Positions 36,150 to 45,236 are shown, counted from the first letter of the stretch. The stretch: DNA of 64,000 nt from Acidimicrobiaceae bacterium (GCA_027306605.1 DAHUZK010000011.1:1-64000); one strand, 5' to 3'. The notes: a model not told the origin generated them from the sequence alone. Program-made: numbers and translations.

Positions 36150-37163
36150 GTGGGGCCCCGGGCGGCACGGGGCGCCGCAGCGCTGGCGGCGGCCGTCGTG
36201 ATGCTCGCCGCCGCGGGCTGCGCCTCGAAGCCCGGGAGCTCGAGCGCTCCGACCACGGCGAGCACGCCACGAGCCACCACCTCGACCGTCCCGCCGCCCG
36301 CGGGCGCGTGGTCCAAGGCGCTGCGGGTGGCGTCGGGCGCGGACCTCTCCGTCGTGTCGTGCCCCGCCGCCGACACGTGCGTCATCGGATCGGCTGCGGG
36401 TCAGACCTACCGGCTCTTCTTCGAGAAGGTCCAGGCGCTCGGTTCGCCGGTGCCCGATCCGTCGCCTCAGGGCAAGGCCTTCGTCTCCTGCGCCACAGCG
36501 GGATTCTGCGCCGCTGCACCGAACCTGAACCAGGTCGCCTTCTTCGACGGATCGGCCTGGCAGGCCCCGTCCACCCTTCCGGCCGCGCAGGGCATCACCG
36601 CCGTCGACTGCACGGGCCCCACCTTCTGCATCACCGTCGACGGCGAAGGTAACTCGTTCGCCTTCGACGGGCAGGGCTGGTCGGGCAATCTCGGTGCCTG
36701 GGGAGCGGCCAACCAGATCTCGTGCACGTCGCCGAGTTTCTGCATCGCCGCCGAGGGCGGTCCCTCCGTCTTCGACGGGAGCTCGTGGACGCGTCCGAGC
36801 AACGTCGACACCCAGGGTCAGCTCAACTCCGTCTCCTGCGCCACCCCGACCTTCTGCGTCCTCGTCGACAGCAGCGGCGACGTCGTGACGTGGAACGGCT
36901 CGGGGTTCAGCGCGCCCGCACCCATCGCCACCGAGCCCCCGCTGACCGGAACCGACGCCTCGGGCTTGACGTCCGTCTCCTGCCCGACCACCGACTTCTG
37001 CCGTGCCGTCGACTCCATCGGCCGGGTGTTCGGTTGGAACGGGACCTCGTGGAGCTCGGGCACGCTGATAGACAACGGCCACGCGCTCACGAGCATCTCG
37101 TGCGCCAGCACCACCTACTGCGTGGCGGTCGACCGCGCCGGCAACGCCTTCGTCTCCGACTGA
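36150..37163 (+). CDS. secreted lipoprotein with Cys-pair propeller-like repeats
   Basis: 337 codons from GTG 36150, 2 bp after the Lrp gene. The signal 'AAALAAAVVMLAAAGCASK' ends in a lipobox; a Ser/Thr/Pro linker follows. Seven repeats of about 40 residues carry an (I/V)SCxxxxxCxxxD core, for example 'VSCPAADTCVIGSAAG', 'ISCTSPSFCIAAEG', 'VSCATPTFCVLVDSSG' and 'ISCASTTYCVAVDRAG'. Each pair would form a disulfide outside the cell in a beta-propeller-like fold. No enzymatic motif is visible. The role could be surface binding. Confidence 0.8.
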   Translation: MGPRAARGAAALAAAVVMLAAAGCASKPGSSSAPTTASTPRATTSTVPPPAGAWSKALRVASGADLSVVSCPAADTCVIGSAAGQTYRLFFEKVQALGSPVPDPSPQGKAFVSCATAGFCAAAPNLNQVAFFDGSAWQAPSTLPAAQGITAVDCTGPTFCITVDGEGNSFAFDGQGWSGNLGAWGAANQISCTSPSFCIAAEGGPSVFDGSSWTRPSNVDTQGQLNSVSCATPTFCVLVDSSGDVVTWNGSGFSAPAPIATEPPLTGTDASGLTSVSCPTTDFCRAVDSIGRVFGWNGTSWSSGTLIDNGHALTSISCASTTYCVAVDRAGNAFVSD

Positions 37164-37187
37164 GGGCCGGGTCGCCGGGCGGTCCGG

Positions 37188-37793
37188 CTACCAGGGATCC
37201 AGCGGCGGCGCCTCCCCCCGGCCGATCACCCACGCCAACAGGGCGCCGGCGTCGGTGCGCTCGGCCAGCCGGGGCAGTTCGCGGGGCAGCCAGGCGGCCA
37301 CCAGGTCCGGTGGAAGGAGGACCGGGCCGAGGCCCAGGTCGCCATGGTGCACGACGACCTCACGCCACCGAGAGAAGACGGCGTCACGGGAGGTCTCGAC
37401 GAACCCGCGCGACGTGCGCGACGGGGCCTCCCACGCCGCATCCGGCAGTCCCGCCATGGTCCGGGCCACCGCGGCCGAGGAGCGGGAGACGTCGGCCACC
37501 AGCTCCGCCGCCGGCCGGTCCGCACCGGCGTCGATCTCCGAGCGGCGTTGCTCCAGCCCGCCGGGGTACTGGTCGCGCACCTCGCCGGCCGCCGCCCCTT
37601 CCAGCCGCCACACGACGCTGTCGGCGTTGCGCGCGATGTGCGTGAGCACGTGCCCGACCGTCCAGCCCGGTAGGCGGCTCGCCCCTCGTGCCGCCGTGTC
37701 GTCGAGGTCCGCCAACGCTTCGTCGAGGTCCTGCTGGGCCGTCAGGCAGCCGGCGATCCACCTGTCGGGTCTGCCCGAGCCGGCGGGGCTCAC
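37188..37793 (-). CDS. maleylpyruvate isomerase/DinB-like mycothiol-dependent family protein
   Basis: 201 codons from GTG 37793, which overlaps the upstream stop as GTGA; the track frame is much longer and runs antisense to the PLP gene. 'LPGWTVGHVLTHIARNADSVVWRLEGAA' with its first metal His, 'YPGGLEQRRSEIDAG', and 'WREVVVHHGDLGLG' with the last His, are the MDMPI N-terminal (DinB-like) metal site. These proteins use mycothiol or act as metalloenzymes of unknown type. It is coupled to the S1P-lyase-like gene. Confidence 0.85.
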   Translation of the reverse strand: MSPAGSGRPDRWIAGCLTAQQDLDEALADLDDTAARGASRLPGWTVGHVLTHIARNADSVVWRLEGAAAGEVRDQYPGGLEQRRSEIDAGADRPAAELVADVSRSSAAVARTMAGLPDAAWEAPSRTSRGFVETSRDAVFSRWREVVVHHGDLGLGPVLLPPDLVAAWLPRELPRLAERTDAGALLAWVIGRGEAPPLDPW

Positions 37794-39184
37794 CGAGTCG
37801 GGATGGTGGACTGGCCGTCGAGCATGTCCGCCATGACCGTGCGGATGAACTCGTCCGCCTCCGCGGTCATGCCCCCGGCCACGCCGCCGTAGATCGCGCC
37901 CGATCGGGGTGCTTCGCCGGTGTGTTGCTCGGCGTAGGCGACGGCCTCCGCCAGATCCGCGGCGAAGGCGTCCACCACACCCGGCTGCGTCTGCGGCCGC
38001 GTCACCGCCATGTGCAGCGCGTTGGGGTATTGCTGCCCGTTGAAGCGCCAGCCCCGGGTCCGCATGAAGTCGTTCACGTGATAGATGTCGAAGGCGTCCG
38101 AGGTGAAGGAGAACAGGAAGGTCGGGCGTCCCATGAGGCGCAGTTCGGGGTGCGCGCTGACCGCCTCCTGCATGGCGAAGGACGTCTCGAAGATCTGGCG
38201 GGCGTAGTCCAGGTAGCCCTCGTGCCCCAGCTGCACCATGGCGGCCCACGTGGCGGCGAGGAGTCCGCCCGAGCGCGAGCCTTCGATGCCCGGTGAGGTG
38301 TACTTCCCGCCGCTCCAGTCGGTCAGGTAGAAGTACTGCGCGTTGCGGAGCTCCTTGGAGCGGAAGGTGAGCACGGACGAACCCTTGAAGGCGTACCCGT
38401 ACTTGTGGGTGTCGGCCGAGATCGAGGTCACCCCCGGCACGGTGTAGTCGAAGGGCGGTATGGCGTAACCCAGTTCCCGGCCGAAGGGGAGAATGAACCC
38501 GCCGAGGCACCCGTCGACGTGGAGGCCGACGCCCCGCTGCAAGGCGAGGTCCGAGAGCGCGCCGATGGGGTCGACGGTGCCGTAGCCGTAGTTGCAGGCA
38601 GAGCCGATCAGCGCCACCGTCTGGTCGTCCATGTGGTCGCGGACCCAGTCCACGTCGACGCCGGTGCTGACGGGATCGATCGGGGCCCGGCGCAGCTCCA
38701 CGCCGAAGAGATGGCATGCCTTGTCGAAGGCGGGGTGTGCCGTCTCGGGCTTGATGACGTTGGGCCGCGTGATGGCGCGTGACTGCGCACCGTGCTCCCG
38801 GTAGGCCAGGATCGCGTGCAGGATGCTGCCGGTGCCGCCCGTGGTGACGAGGCCGCACGGATCGTCGCCAGCGGCGCCAGCCGTGTCGCCGCCCTGGAGC
38901 CCCAGGGTCATGGCGATGATCTCGGCCTCGAACTTGGTGGCACTCGGGCACATGTCACGCTGCAGCACGTTCACGTGGGCGAAGAGCCCGAACGCCTCGT
39001 TCATGAAGCGGTAGTGGTCGTGGTCGCCGCAGTACATGGTGCCCGAGCACTTCCCGGTCTCCCAGAAGGCGTCCTCCTCCCGCGCCATGGCATGGAGCTG
39101 TGCCAGGACGTCCTCCCTGCGCATGCCCGTCTCGGGCAACGTCCGGTTGATCTCGAAGCGGTCGGCGTAGGGGTAGTCGCTCAT
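37790..39184 (-). CDS. sphingosine-1-phosphate lyase-like PLP-dependent lyase
   Basis: 464 codons. The PLP lysine is K261 in 'VTSISADTHKYGYAFKGSSVLTF', with D224 in 'LHVDGCLGGF' contacting the cofactor nitrogen. 'GKCSGTMYCGDHDHY' and 'LFAHVNVLQRDMCPSATKFEAEIIAMT' at the N-terminus match S1P lyases, where yeast Dpl1 has SCDTHKYGFAPKGSS. Glutamate decarboxylases read SxHK here, so the gad label that group II proteins often receive fits less well. It may cleave a long-chain phosphorylated amino alcohol. The soluble form lacks a membrane anchor. Confidence 0.82.
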   Translation of the reverse strand: MSDYPYADRFEINRTLPETGMRREDVLAQLHAMAREEDAFWETGKCSGTMYCGDHDHYRFMNEAFGLFAHVNVLQRDMCPSATKFEAEIIAMTLGLQGGDTAGAAGDDPCGLVTTGGTGSILHAILAYREHGAQSRAITRPNVIKPETAHPAFDKACHLFGVELRRAPIDPVSTGVDVDWVRDHMDDQTVALIGSACNYGYGTVDPIGALSDLALQRGVGLHVDGCLGGFILPFGRELGYAIPPFDYTVPGVTSISADTHKYGYAFKGSSVLTFRSKELRNAQYFYLTDWSGGKYTSPGIEGSRSGGLLAATWAAMVQLGHEGYLDYARQIFETSFAMQEAVSAHPELRLMGRPTFLFSFTSDAFDIYHVNDFMRTRGWRFNGQQYPNALHMAVTRPQTQPGVVDAFAADLAEAVAYAEQHTGEAPRSGAIYGGVAGGMTAEADEFIRTVMADMLDGQSTIPTR

Positions 39185-39200
39185 GGTGGTTCGAGACTAT

Positions 39201-39281
39201 TCAATCGATCGGTCCCATGGACCCCGGTCAATCGATCGGTCCCGTGGACCCCGGTCGATCGATCGGTCCCGTGGACCCCGA
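39201..39281. repeat. three 27-bp tandem repeats in a divergent promoter region
   Basis: The unit TCAATCGATCGGTCCCRTGGACCCCGG occurs three times without gaps, with three single-base differences. Each carries ATCGATCGG and the hyphenated palindrome GGTCC-NNN-GGACC. The array begins 17 bp from the S1P-lyase-like start and ends 56 bp before the SulP start. Confidence 0.9.
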
Positions 39282-39337
39282 CTCCCGACAGGGCCCGGCT
39301 CCGCGACGAGGTGGTCGGGCTCCGCGATGATGGCGCC

Positions 39338-41062
39338 GTGCGAGGGCCTCTCCTGTTCCCGTCGCTGCACGGCTACCGGCGTGCCTGGGCCGGGGCGGAC
39401 CTGGTGGCCGGCATCACCCTCCTCGTGATCGCCGTGCCCGAGCAGCTGGCCACCTCGCGTCTGGCCGGCATGCCGCCCGTCACGGGTTTCTACGCGTTCG
39501 TCGCCGGGACCGTGTTGTTCGCCCTGCTCGGCTCGAACCCCCAGATGTCGGTCGGGGCCGACTCTACCATCGCGCCGCTCTTCGCCGTCGGTGTCGCGGC
39601 CCTCGCCGCCACCAGGTCGGCACACTATGTCGAGCTGGTGAGCATCCTCGCCGTCATGGTGGGTGTTCTGGTGGCGCTGGTGGGGCTCCTGCGGCTGGGC
39701 TGGATCGCCGAGTTCCTCTCGGCGCCGATCGTCGCGGGCTTCCTCTCCGGTGTCGCCGTGATCATCATCGTGCACCAGCTTCCGGATCTCCTCGGGATCC
39801 CCGCCGCTTCGGGGAGCAACGCCAACCGGATCGGCTCCATCGCCCTGCACCTCGACGAGGTCAACGGTTGGACGCTGGGCATCGGGCTCTGCGTGTTGGC
39901 GATCATGGTCGTCAGCGCCCGCGTCGACCGCCGGATCCCCGGCGCGCTCGTCGCAACCGTGCTGTCCACGGCCGTGGTGGCGGCCGCCGGGCTGCAGTCG
40001 CGCGGCGTCGCCGTGCTCGGACCCGTCAGGGCCGGCGCGCCGCACCTGGGTCTCGATGCGCTGTCGTGGTCGGCCGTGGTGGACCTGGCGCCGCTGGCGG
40101 CCGTCGTTGCGCTGGTGGTGGTGACACAGTCGGCGGCGACCACCCGAGCCTTCGCCGAGCAGGGCGGCTACGACGTCAAGGCCAGCCGCGACTTCCTCGC
40201 CGTCGGTGCGGGCAGCGTGGTCGCCGGGCTGGTCGGTTCCTTCCCGGTTGACGCCAGCCCGCCACGGACCGGGGCGGTGGCCGCCGCCGGGGGACGCACT
40301 CAGGCCGGGGCTCTCGGCGCCGCCCTCGCGGTGGTCCTGCTCATCCCCTTCTCAGACGGGCTGCGTGACCTGCCGCTGGCCACACTGGCCGCCATCCTCA
40401 TCTTCATCGCCCTGCGCCTCTTCGACGTGCGCGGGCTGCAGTCCATCGTGCGTTTCAGCCTGGTCGAGTCCGCCCTGGCCGCCGTCACGCTGCTCACGGT
40501 CGTCCTGGTCGGAGTGGAGCAGGGCATCGTCGTCGCGGTCATCCTCGCCATCCTCGACCGGATCCGGCTCAGCGCCCGGCCCCAGCTCCACGTGCTCGGC
40601 CGGCTGCCGGGCAGTACCAGCTGGGCGCCGCTCTCCGCCGGGTCCGGAGCGGCGCAGGTGCCGGGGGTCTTGGCCGTGCTCTTCGCCACCCCGCTCTGGT
40701 ACGCCAACGCGGTGCACTTCCGCGAGGAGGTGGCCGCCGCGTTCAGGCGCGCCGAAGGTACTCCGCGAGCCCTCGTGTTGGACACCATCGGGATGACCGA
40801 CCTCGACTTCACCGGGTCGCGCGAACTGAGCCGCGTGCTCGACGCCTGCGAACGCGATCACATCGTCGTCGGCGTGGCGCGGGCCGGGGAGAGGGTCGTC
40901 GCCTCGCTCCGGCGCAGCGGTCTGGCCTCACGTATCGGCACCGACCACTTCTACGCGTCCGTCGACGAGGCGGTCACGGCGCTGGCGGCGGCGGCACCGC
41001 CGGATGCACTGCCGCCGGATGCACCGCCGCGGACGGCGCCTCCCGACCTGCCGCCGCGCTGA
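39338..41062 (+). CDS. SulP (SLC26)-family anion transporter with STAS domain
   Basis: 574 codons from GTG 39338; the track start lies far upstream through the repeats. Residues about 1-400 hold some ten hydrophobic segments including the SulP signature region 'LATSRLAGMPPVTGFYAFVAGTVLFALLGSNPQMSVGADSTIAPLFAVG'. A C-terminal STAS domain carries 'LVLDTIGMTDLDFTGSREL', with the usual phosphorylatable Ser/Thr position. A short Pro/Ala repeat ends the protein. SulP proteins move sulfate, bicarbonate or other anions; sulfate is attractive here given the sulfatase and sulfotransferase genes but unproven. Confidence 0.9.
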   Translation: MRGPLLFPSLHGYRRAWAGADLVAGITLLVIAVPEQLATSRLAGMPPVTGFYAFVAGTVLFALLGSNPQMSVGADSTIAPLFAVGVAALAATRSAHYVELVSILAVMVGVLVALVGLLRLGWIAEFLSAPIVAGFLSGVAVIIIVHQLPDLLGIPAASGSNANRIGSIALHLDEVNGWTLGIGLCVLAIMVVSARVDRRIPGALVATVLSTAVVAAAGLQSRGVAVLGPVRAGAPHLGLDALSWSAVVDLAPLAAVVALVVVTQSAATTRAFAEQGGYDVKASRDFLAVGAGSVVAGLVGSFPVDASPPRTGAVAAAGGRTQAGALGAALAVVLLIPFSDGLRDLPLATLAAILIFIALRLFDVRGLQSIVRFSLVESALAAVTLLTVVLVGVEQGIVVAVILAILDRIRLSARPQLHVLGRLPGSTSWAPLSAGSGAAQVPGVLAVLFATPLWYANAVHFREEVAAAFRRAEGTPRALVLDTIGMTDLDFTGSRELSRVLDACERDHIVVGVARAGERVVASLRRSGLASRIGTDHFYASVDEAVTALAAAAPPDALPPDAPPRTAPPDLPPR

Positions 41063-41101
41063 CGGACCGCCCACCGCCCACCCGGCGCCGGGGGCGCTCC
41101 T

Positions 41102-41917
41102 TCAGGAGCCGAGGTCGATCTCGGCCCGCACCGGCCGGTGGTCCGAACCCGCATCGGGCAGCACGGCTCCCGAAATCGCGCGCAGGGACCCGCGCACCAA
41201 GATGTGATCGATCTGGCTGTGTGGTCGCCAGGCCGGCCAGGTCCTGCCGCGCACGGCACGCCGCCACCCCGGCATGAAGAGGCGGACCAGGGGCCCCCAG
41301 GTGTTCATGTCTCCGGCCAGCACGGCGTCGGGGCGCGCCGCCGTCCGGAGCGCGGTGCGCAGATCGGTCCAGTTGCGGTGCGATCCGGCGAGAAGGTGCG
41401 ACATGTGCGTGCCGACGACCGAGATCTGCCTGCCCTCGACGGTGAGATCGACAACCAAAGCGGCACGCTCGACGAGGTCGGCCCGAAGGACCCGCATGGG
41501 GACCAGCTGCGTCGCCTCGACGGCGATGCCGGATCGCACCAGGACGGCGATGTCGAAAGTCCCCGGTTCGGCATCGCAGTAGCGCGGCAACGAGCGGACT
41601 TTGGGAGAGAACTGGCGCACACCCTCGAGGTACAGCGTACGGTTTCGGACGGACCACACGGGCCGGCCGCCCCACGTCTCGCCGCGGCGCTCCTGGGGAG
41701 TGATACGCCGTCCCCGGCCGATGGTGTGCGTCAGCGCGCGGTAGCCGAGCGCGGCGGCGGCGGCCTCGGCCTGTCCCTGCGGCGCGCCATCGGCGGTCCA
41801 GGACTCTTCGACCATGACGACGTCGGCGTCGAGCGCGGCGATGGCGGCGACGTGGTCGAAGGGATGGCCCCACCCGTCCATTCCGCAGTGCATGTTGAAG
41901 TTGGCGACACTGAGCAT
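41102..41917 (-). CDS. endonuclease/exonuclease/phosphatase-family protein
   Basis: 271 codons from ATG 41917. 'MLSVANFNMHCGMDGWG', 'VVMVEESW', 'VVGTHMSHLLAGSHRNWTDL', 'AVLAGDMNTWG', 'HSQIDHILVRG' and 'SDHRPVRAEI' are the six EEP catalytic segments (Asn, Glu, His, Asp/Asn, Asp, His). It may act on DNA, lipid phosphates or sugar phosphates. It is divergent, over 51 bp, from the aminotransferase gene and convergent with SulP. Confidence 0.9.
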   Translation of the reverse strand: MLSVANFNMHCGMDGWGHPFDHVAAIAALDADVVMVEESWTADGAPQGQAEAAAAALGYRALTHTIGRGRRITPQERRGETWGGRPVWSVRNRTLYLEGVRQFSPKVRSLPRYCDAEPGTFDIAVLVRSGIAVEATQLVPMRVLRADLVERAALVVDLTVEGRQISVVGTHMSHLLAGSHRNWTDLRTALRTAARPDAVLAGDMNTWGPLVRLFMPGWRRAVRGRTWPAWRPHSQIDHILVRGSLRAISGAVLPDAGSDHRPVRAEIDLGS

Positions 41918-41968
41918 GTGGGCGCCGACGATAGGCCGGGGCCGGGCGGCGCAGGTACCATCGTCGCG

Positions 41969-43150
41969 GTGGCAACAGCGGCGGACGCGTACCTGGCCCG
42001 GCGCCTGCGTCCGTTCGCCACGACGATCTTCGCCACCATGTCGGAGCTGGCCACCGCGACCGGCGCCGTCAACCTCGGGCAGGGCTTCCCGGACACCGAC
42101 GGCCCTTCGGCCCTGCGGGAGGCCGCGGTGGCGGCCATCCGTGAGGGGCGCAACCAGTACCCGCCGGGCAACGGCATCCCAGAGTTGCGCCGGGCCGTCG
42201 CCGCGCACCAGCGGGACTGGTACGGGCTCGCGCTCGATCCGGAGACCGAGGTGCTCGTCACCGTGGGCGCCACCGAGGCCATCGCCGCCACCGTGCTCGC
42301 CCTGTGCGAACCGGGTGACGAGGTCGTCATGTTCGAGCCCACGTACGACTCCTACGCCGCCTGCGTGGCCATGGCGGGCGCGGTGCCGCGTCTCGTTCGC
42401 CTGCACCCCCCGGGGTGGACCTTCGACCCCGGCGAATTGGCCGCGGCCGTCACCTCGCCGCGCGCCCGGTTGGTGCTGTTGAACACGCCGCACAATCCGA
42501 CGGGCAAGGTGTTCTCACCGGACGAATTGGCGCAGGTGGCCGCCCTGTGCCGGGACCGGGACCTCCTGGCGGTGACCGACGAGGTCTACGAGCATCTCGT
42601 CTTCGACGGCACGCACGTGCCGCTGGCGACCTTGCCGGGGATGCGCGACCGCACGGTCACCATCTCCTCGGGCGGCAAGACCTTCTCGTTGACGGGGTGG
42701 AAGGTGGGATGGGTGAGTGCCGCCGCGCCGTTGGTCGCCGCGGTCCGGGCGGCCAAACAATTCCTCACGTACACCAGCCCGGCCCCCTTCCAGGTGGCGA
42801 TGGCCCACGGGCTGGCCCTGCCGCCCGGCGAGCTGCAGCGGCTCGCCGACGAGCTGGCGGCCAAGCGCGACCTGTTGTGCGAGGGCCTGGAGCACCTCGG
42901 CTACCGGGTCTACCGTCCGCCCGCCACCTACTTCGCCACGACCGACATCGGCCCGGTCGCTCCGGGTCTCGGCGCGGAGGAGTTCTGCCTGGCGCTGGCC
43001 GCCCGCTGTGGAGTCGTCGCCATCCCGAGCTCCGTCTTCTACGGCCCCGGCGACCCGGCTGCGGGCCGCACGCTCGTGCGCTGGGCCTTCTGCAAGCGCG
43101 AGTCCGTGCTGCGCGACGCCCTGGCCCGTTTAGCATCGTGGGTGCCATGA
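41969..43150 (+). CDS. class I/II PLP-dependent aminotransferase
   Basis: 393 codons from GTG 41969; the track start is too far upstream. 'TTIFATMSELATATGAVNLGQGFPDTDGP', 'NQYPPGNGIPELRRAVAAHQ', 'NTPHNPTGKVF', the PLP lysine in 'SSGGKTFSLTGWKVGW' and the Arg in 'LVRWAFCK' are all present. The group includes methionine, kynurenine and N-succinyldiaminopimelate aminotransferases (actinobacterial DapC-like). First gene of a six-gene operon; its stop overlaps the PhzF-like start (ATGA). Confidence 0.92.
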   Translation: MATAADAYLARRLRPFATTIFATMSELATATGAVNLGQGFPDTDGPSALREAAVAAIREGRNQYPPGNGIPELRRAVAAHQRDWYGLALDPETEVLVTVGATEAIAATVLALCEPGDEVVMFEPTYDSYAACVAMAGAVPRLVRLHPPGWTFDPGELAAAVTSPRARLVLLNTPHNPTGKVFSPDELAQVAALCRDRDLLAVTDEVYEHLVFDGTHVPLATLPGMRDRTVTISSGGKTFSLTGWKVGWVSAAAPLVAAVRAAKQFLTYTSPAPFQVAMAHGLALPPGELQRLADELAAKRDLLCEGLEHLGYRVYRPPATYFATTDIGPVAPGLGAEEFCLALAARCGVVAIPSSVFYGPGDPAAGRTLVRWAFCKRESVLRDALARLASWVP

Positions 43151-43950
43151 ACATCCCGGTCGCCTGGGTCGACGCCTTCAGCGACGTGGCCTTCGCCGGC
43201 AACCCCGCCGGCGTCTGCCTCCTCGAGGAGGCGCTCGACGAGACCCGCATGCAGTCGATCGCCTGCGAGCTCGGCATCGCCGAGACGGCCTTTCTCACCC
43301 CGAGCCGCCAGCCGTCGACCTTCGGCCTGCGCTGGTTCTCCCCCGTGACCGAGATCGACCTGTGCGGGCACGCCACGCTGGCCTCGGCCCACGCGCTGCG
43401 CCAGTCGGGAGTGGTCGACGGGCGCGGTCCGCTGAGCTTCCACACCCGCTCGGGGCTCCTGCGCGCCGCCTTCGAGGGCGACCGGATCGAGTTGGACCTC
43501 CCGGCCGATCCGGTCGTGCCGGGCCCGCTGCCGGGACCGCTGGCGGGGGAGTGGCCGGGATCCGTGGCCGCCAGCGGCACCACGTCGCTCTTCACCTTCG
43601 TCGTGCTGTCCTCGGCGGAGGCGGTGCGCGCCTACGTGCCCGACCTGGACGCCATCGCGGCGACCGGCTCCAAGTCGCTCCTGCTCACCGCCGCCGCGCC
43701 CGGTCCGGGCGCCGATTTCGACTACGTCCTGCGCGTCTTCGGGCCCAACGTCGGCATCGACGAGGACCCCGCCACCGGTTCGGCCCAGTGCGCGGCGGGC
43801 CCGTACTGGTCGGAGCAGCTCGAGCGCACCGCGCTGGTGGCTCGCCAGCTGTCGGCCCGCGGTGGCACGCTCTACGTCCGCCCGGACGGGGAACGGGTCC
43901 GCATCGCCGGTCACGCCACGACCGTCCTCGTCGGCGAACTGGTGTGCTGA
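43147..43950 (+). CDS. PhzF-family isomerase/epimerase-like protein
   Basis: 267 codons from ATG 43147. The fold is the diaminopimelate-epimerase type with two halves. 'VDAFSDVAFAGNPAGVCLL', the catalytic Glu E46 in 'LGIAETAFLTP', 'TEIDLCGHATLASAHAL' and 'GIDEDPATGSAQCAAGPYW' are the family hallmarks. PhzF itself isomerises a phenazine precursor; most relatives have unknown substrates. Coupled to the aminotransferase, so the two may act on the same amino compound. Confidence 0.92.
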   Translation: MNIPVAWVDAFSDVAFAGNPAGVCLLEEALDETRMQSIACELGIAETAFLTPSRQPSTFGLRWFSPVTEIDLCGHATLASAHALRQSGVVDGRGPLSFHTRSGLLRAAFEGDRIELDLPADPVVPGPLPGPLAGEWPGSVAASGTTSLFTFVVLSSAEAVRAYVPDLDAIAATGSKSLLLTAAAPGPGADFDYVLRVFGPNVGIDEDPATGSAQCAAGPYWSEQLERTALVARQLSARGGTLYVRPDGERVRIAGHATTVLVGELVC

Positions 43951-43961
43951 GGAGGACGGAG

Positions 43962-44501
43962 ATGGGGTTCTCCACGGCCGACCTGCGTGCCCTGGTCGCG
44001 GGCCACGAGCCCTCGACGCCACGGGAAGCGACGGCCGCGGCGCGCTTCCTGGCCGAGCTCGAGCGGTTGGACTCGCCCTGTGACGAGCACGCCGACCCGA
44101 CCCACGTCACCGCGTCGGGCATCGTGGTCGGGCCTCGCGGCACGGTCCTGCACCGACATCGGCGCCTGGGCATCTGGATGCAGCCCGGCGGCCACATCGA
44201 CCCCGGCGAGAGACCGGAGACGGCGGCGCGCCGGGAGGCCATCGAGGAGCTCGGCCTTGCCGTCGCTCACCCGCCGGCGGGTCCGCTGCTCTTGCATCTC
44301 GACGTGCATCCGGCGGCGCTCGGACACGTCCACCTCGACCTCTGCTACCTGCTGCTGGGCGAGGACGCCGATCCGCACCCACCCGAGGGTGAGAGCCCGG
44401 AGGCGCGGTGGTGCGGGTGGGACGAGGCCATGGCCCTGGCTGATCCGGTGTTGGCCGATGCGCTGCCCCTCGCCCGCAAGGCCTACGAGGCCCAGCCATG
44501 A
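43962..44501 (+). CDS. Nudix hydrolase
   Basis: 179 codons from ATG 43962, preceded by GGAGGACGGAG. The Nudix box GX5EX7REUXEEXGU is 'GGHIDPGERPETAARREAIEELGL'. It would split a nucleoside diphosphate linked to another group. The stop overlaps the next start by 4 bp (ATGA), within the aminotransferase-PhzF operon. Confidence 0.93.
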   Translation: MGFSTADLRALVAGHEPSTPREATAAARFLAELERLDSPCDEHADPTHVTASGIVVGPRGTVLHRHRRLGIWMQPGGHIDPGERPETAARREAIEELGLAVAHPPAGPLLLHLDVHPAALGHVHLDLCYLLLGEDADPHPPEGESPEARWCGWDEAMALADPVLADALPLARKAYEAQP

Positions 44502-45226
44502 GCGACCGCGACCGCGACCTCGAGCGGCTCCTGGCGGTGCAGGACCTCGACACCTCGATCGTGCAGCTGCAGCACCGGCGCGACGGCCTGCCCGAAGCCC
44601 TGGGCCTCTCGCGGGTCGAGGCGCAGCTGCGGGCCCTGGCCGCCGAGGAAGCGGACGCCGCGGCGCGGCGTGCTTCTCTCGCCGCGTCGCAGACGGAGCT
44701 CGAAGAGCAGATCGCCGCTCTCACCGAGCGCCGCAAGGCCATCGAGCAGCGCATGTACGCCGCCACCAGCTCGTCGGGCCGCGACCTCCAGGCCATGAGC
44801 GACGAGGTGCGGCACCTGACGGACCGCCGAGCCGAGCTGGAGGAGCAGGAGCTGGCGGTGATGCTCGACCAGGACCCCGTCGAGGCGGAGCTGGCCGCGC
44901 TGCGTGCGCGGGGGGCTCCGCTCGAGCAGCGAGCAGAGGAGCTGCGGGCCCAGGTCGCCCAGGCCCAGAGCGAGATGGACGGCGAGCTGGCCGAGGCCAC
45001 GGCGGCCCGCGCCACCGAGGCGGCGCAGCTGCCCACCGGGCTGGCCGACCGCTACGAGACGTTGCGCGCCCGCCTCAAGGGGACAGGAGCGGCGCGACTG
45101 ATCGGGAACCGCTGCGACGGGTGCCATCTCGAGCTCTCCTCGGTGGAGGTCGAGAAGATCCGCGCGCTCCCGCCCGGCGGGATCGCCACCTGCGAGCAGT
45201 GCGGTCGCATCCTCGTGCCGGTGTGA
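44498..45226 (+). CDS. coiled-coil zinc-ribbon protein (CdsZ/DUF164 type)
   Basis: 242 codons. A long helical hairpin (about 5-190, rich in Ala, Glu, Arg and Leu) is followed by a C4 zinc ribbon, 'NRCDGCHLEL' and 'ATCEQCGRILVP'. This is the actinobacterial family found near NIF3 and histidine-phosphatase/RNase H genes. Members appear to act as nucleic-acid- or protein-binding adaptors. The next gene is a histidine phosphatase, as in other actinobacteria. Confidence 0.9.
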   Translation: MSDRDRDLERLLAVQDLDTSIVQLQHRRDGLPEALGLSRVEAQLRALAAEEADAAARRASLAASQTELEEQIAALTERRKAIEQRMYAATSSSGRDLQAMSDEVRHLTDRRAELEEQELAVMLDQDPVEAELAALRARGAPLEQRAEELRAQVAQAQSEMDGELAEATAARATEAAQLPTGLADRYETLRARLKGTGAARLIGNRCDGCHLELSSVEVEKIRALPPGGIATCEQCGRILVPV

Positions 45227-45236
45227 GCGCCGCCCC

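Noticed and set aside
37790-39184. Glutamate decarboxylase label for the PLP enzyme
   Set aside because: The PLP site reads SADTHKYGYAFKGSS, matching S1P lyase rather than the SxHK context of GadB; the fold group is shared, which explains the confusion.
39201-39281. Possible CRISPR-like array
   Set aside because: The 27-bp units are directly adjacent with no spacers.
38792-39337. N-terminal extension of the SulP frame with 'VNRSVPWTPVDRSVPWTP' repeats
   Set aside because: It is translation of the 27-bp repeats and of antisense PLP-gene DNA; the first membrane-protein sequence follows GTG 39338.
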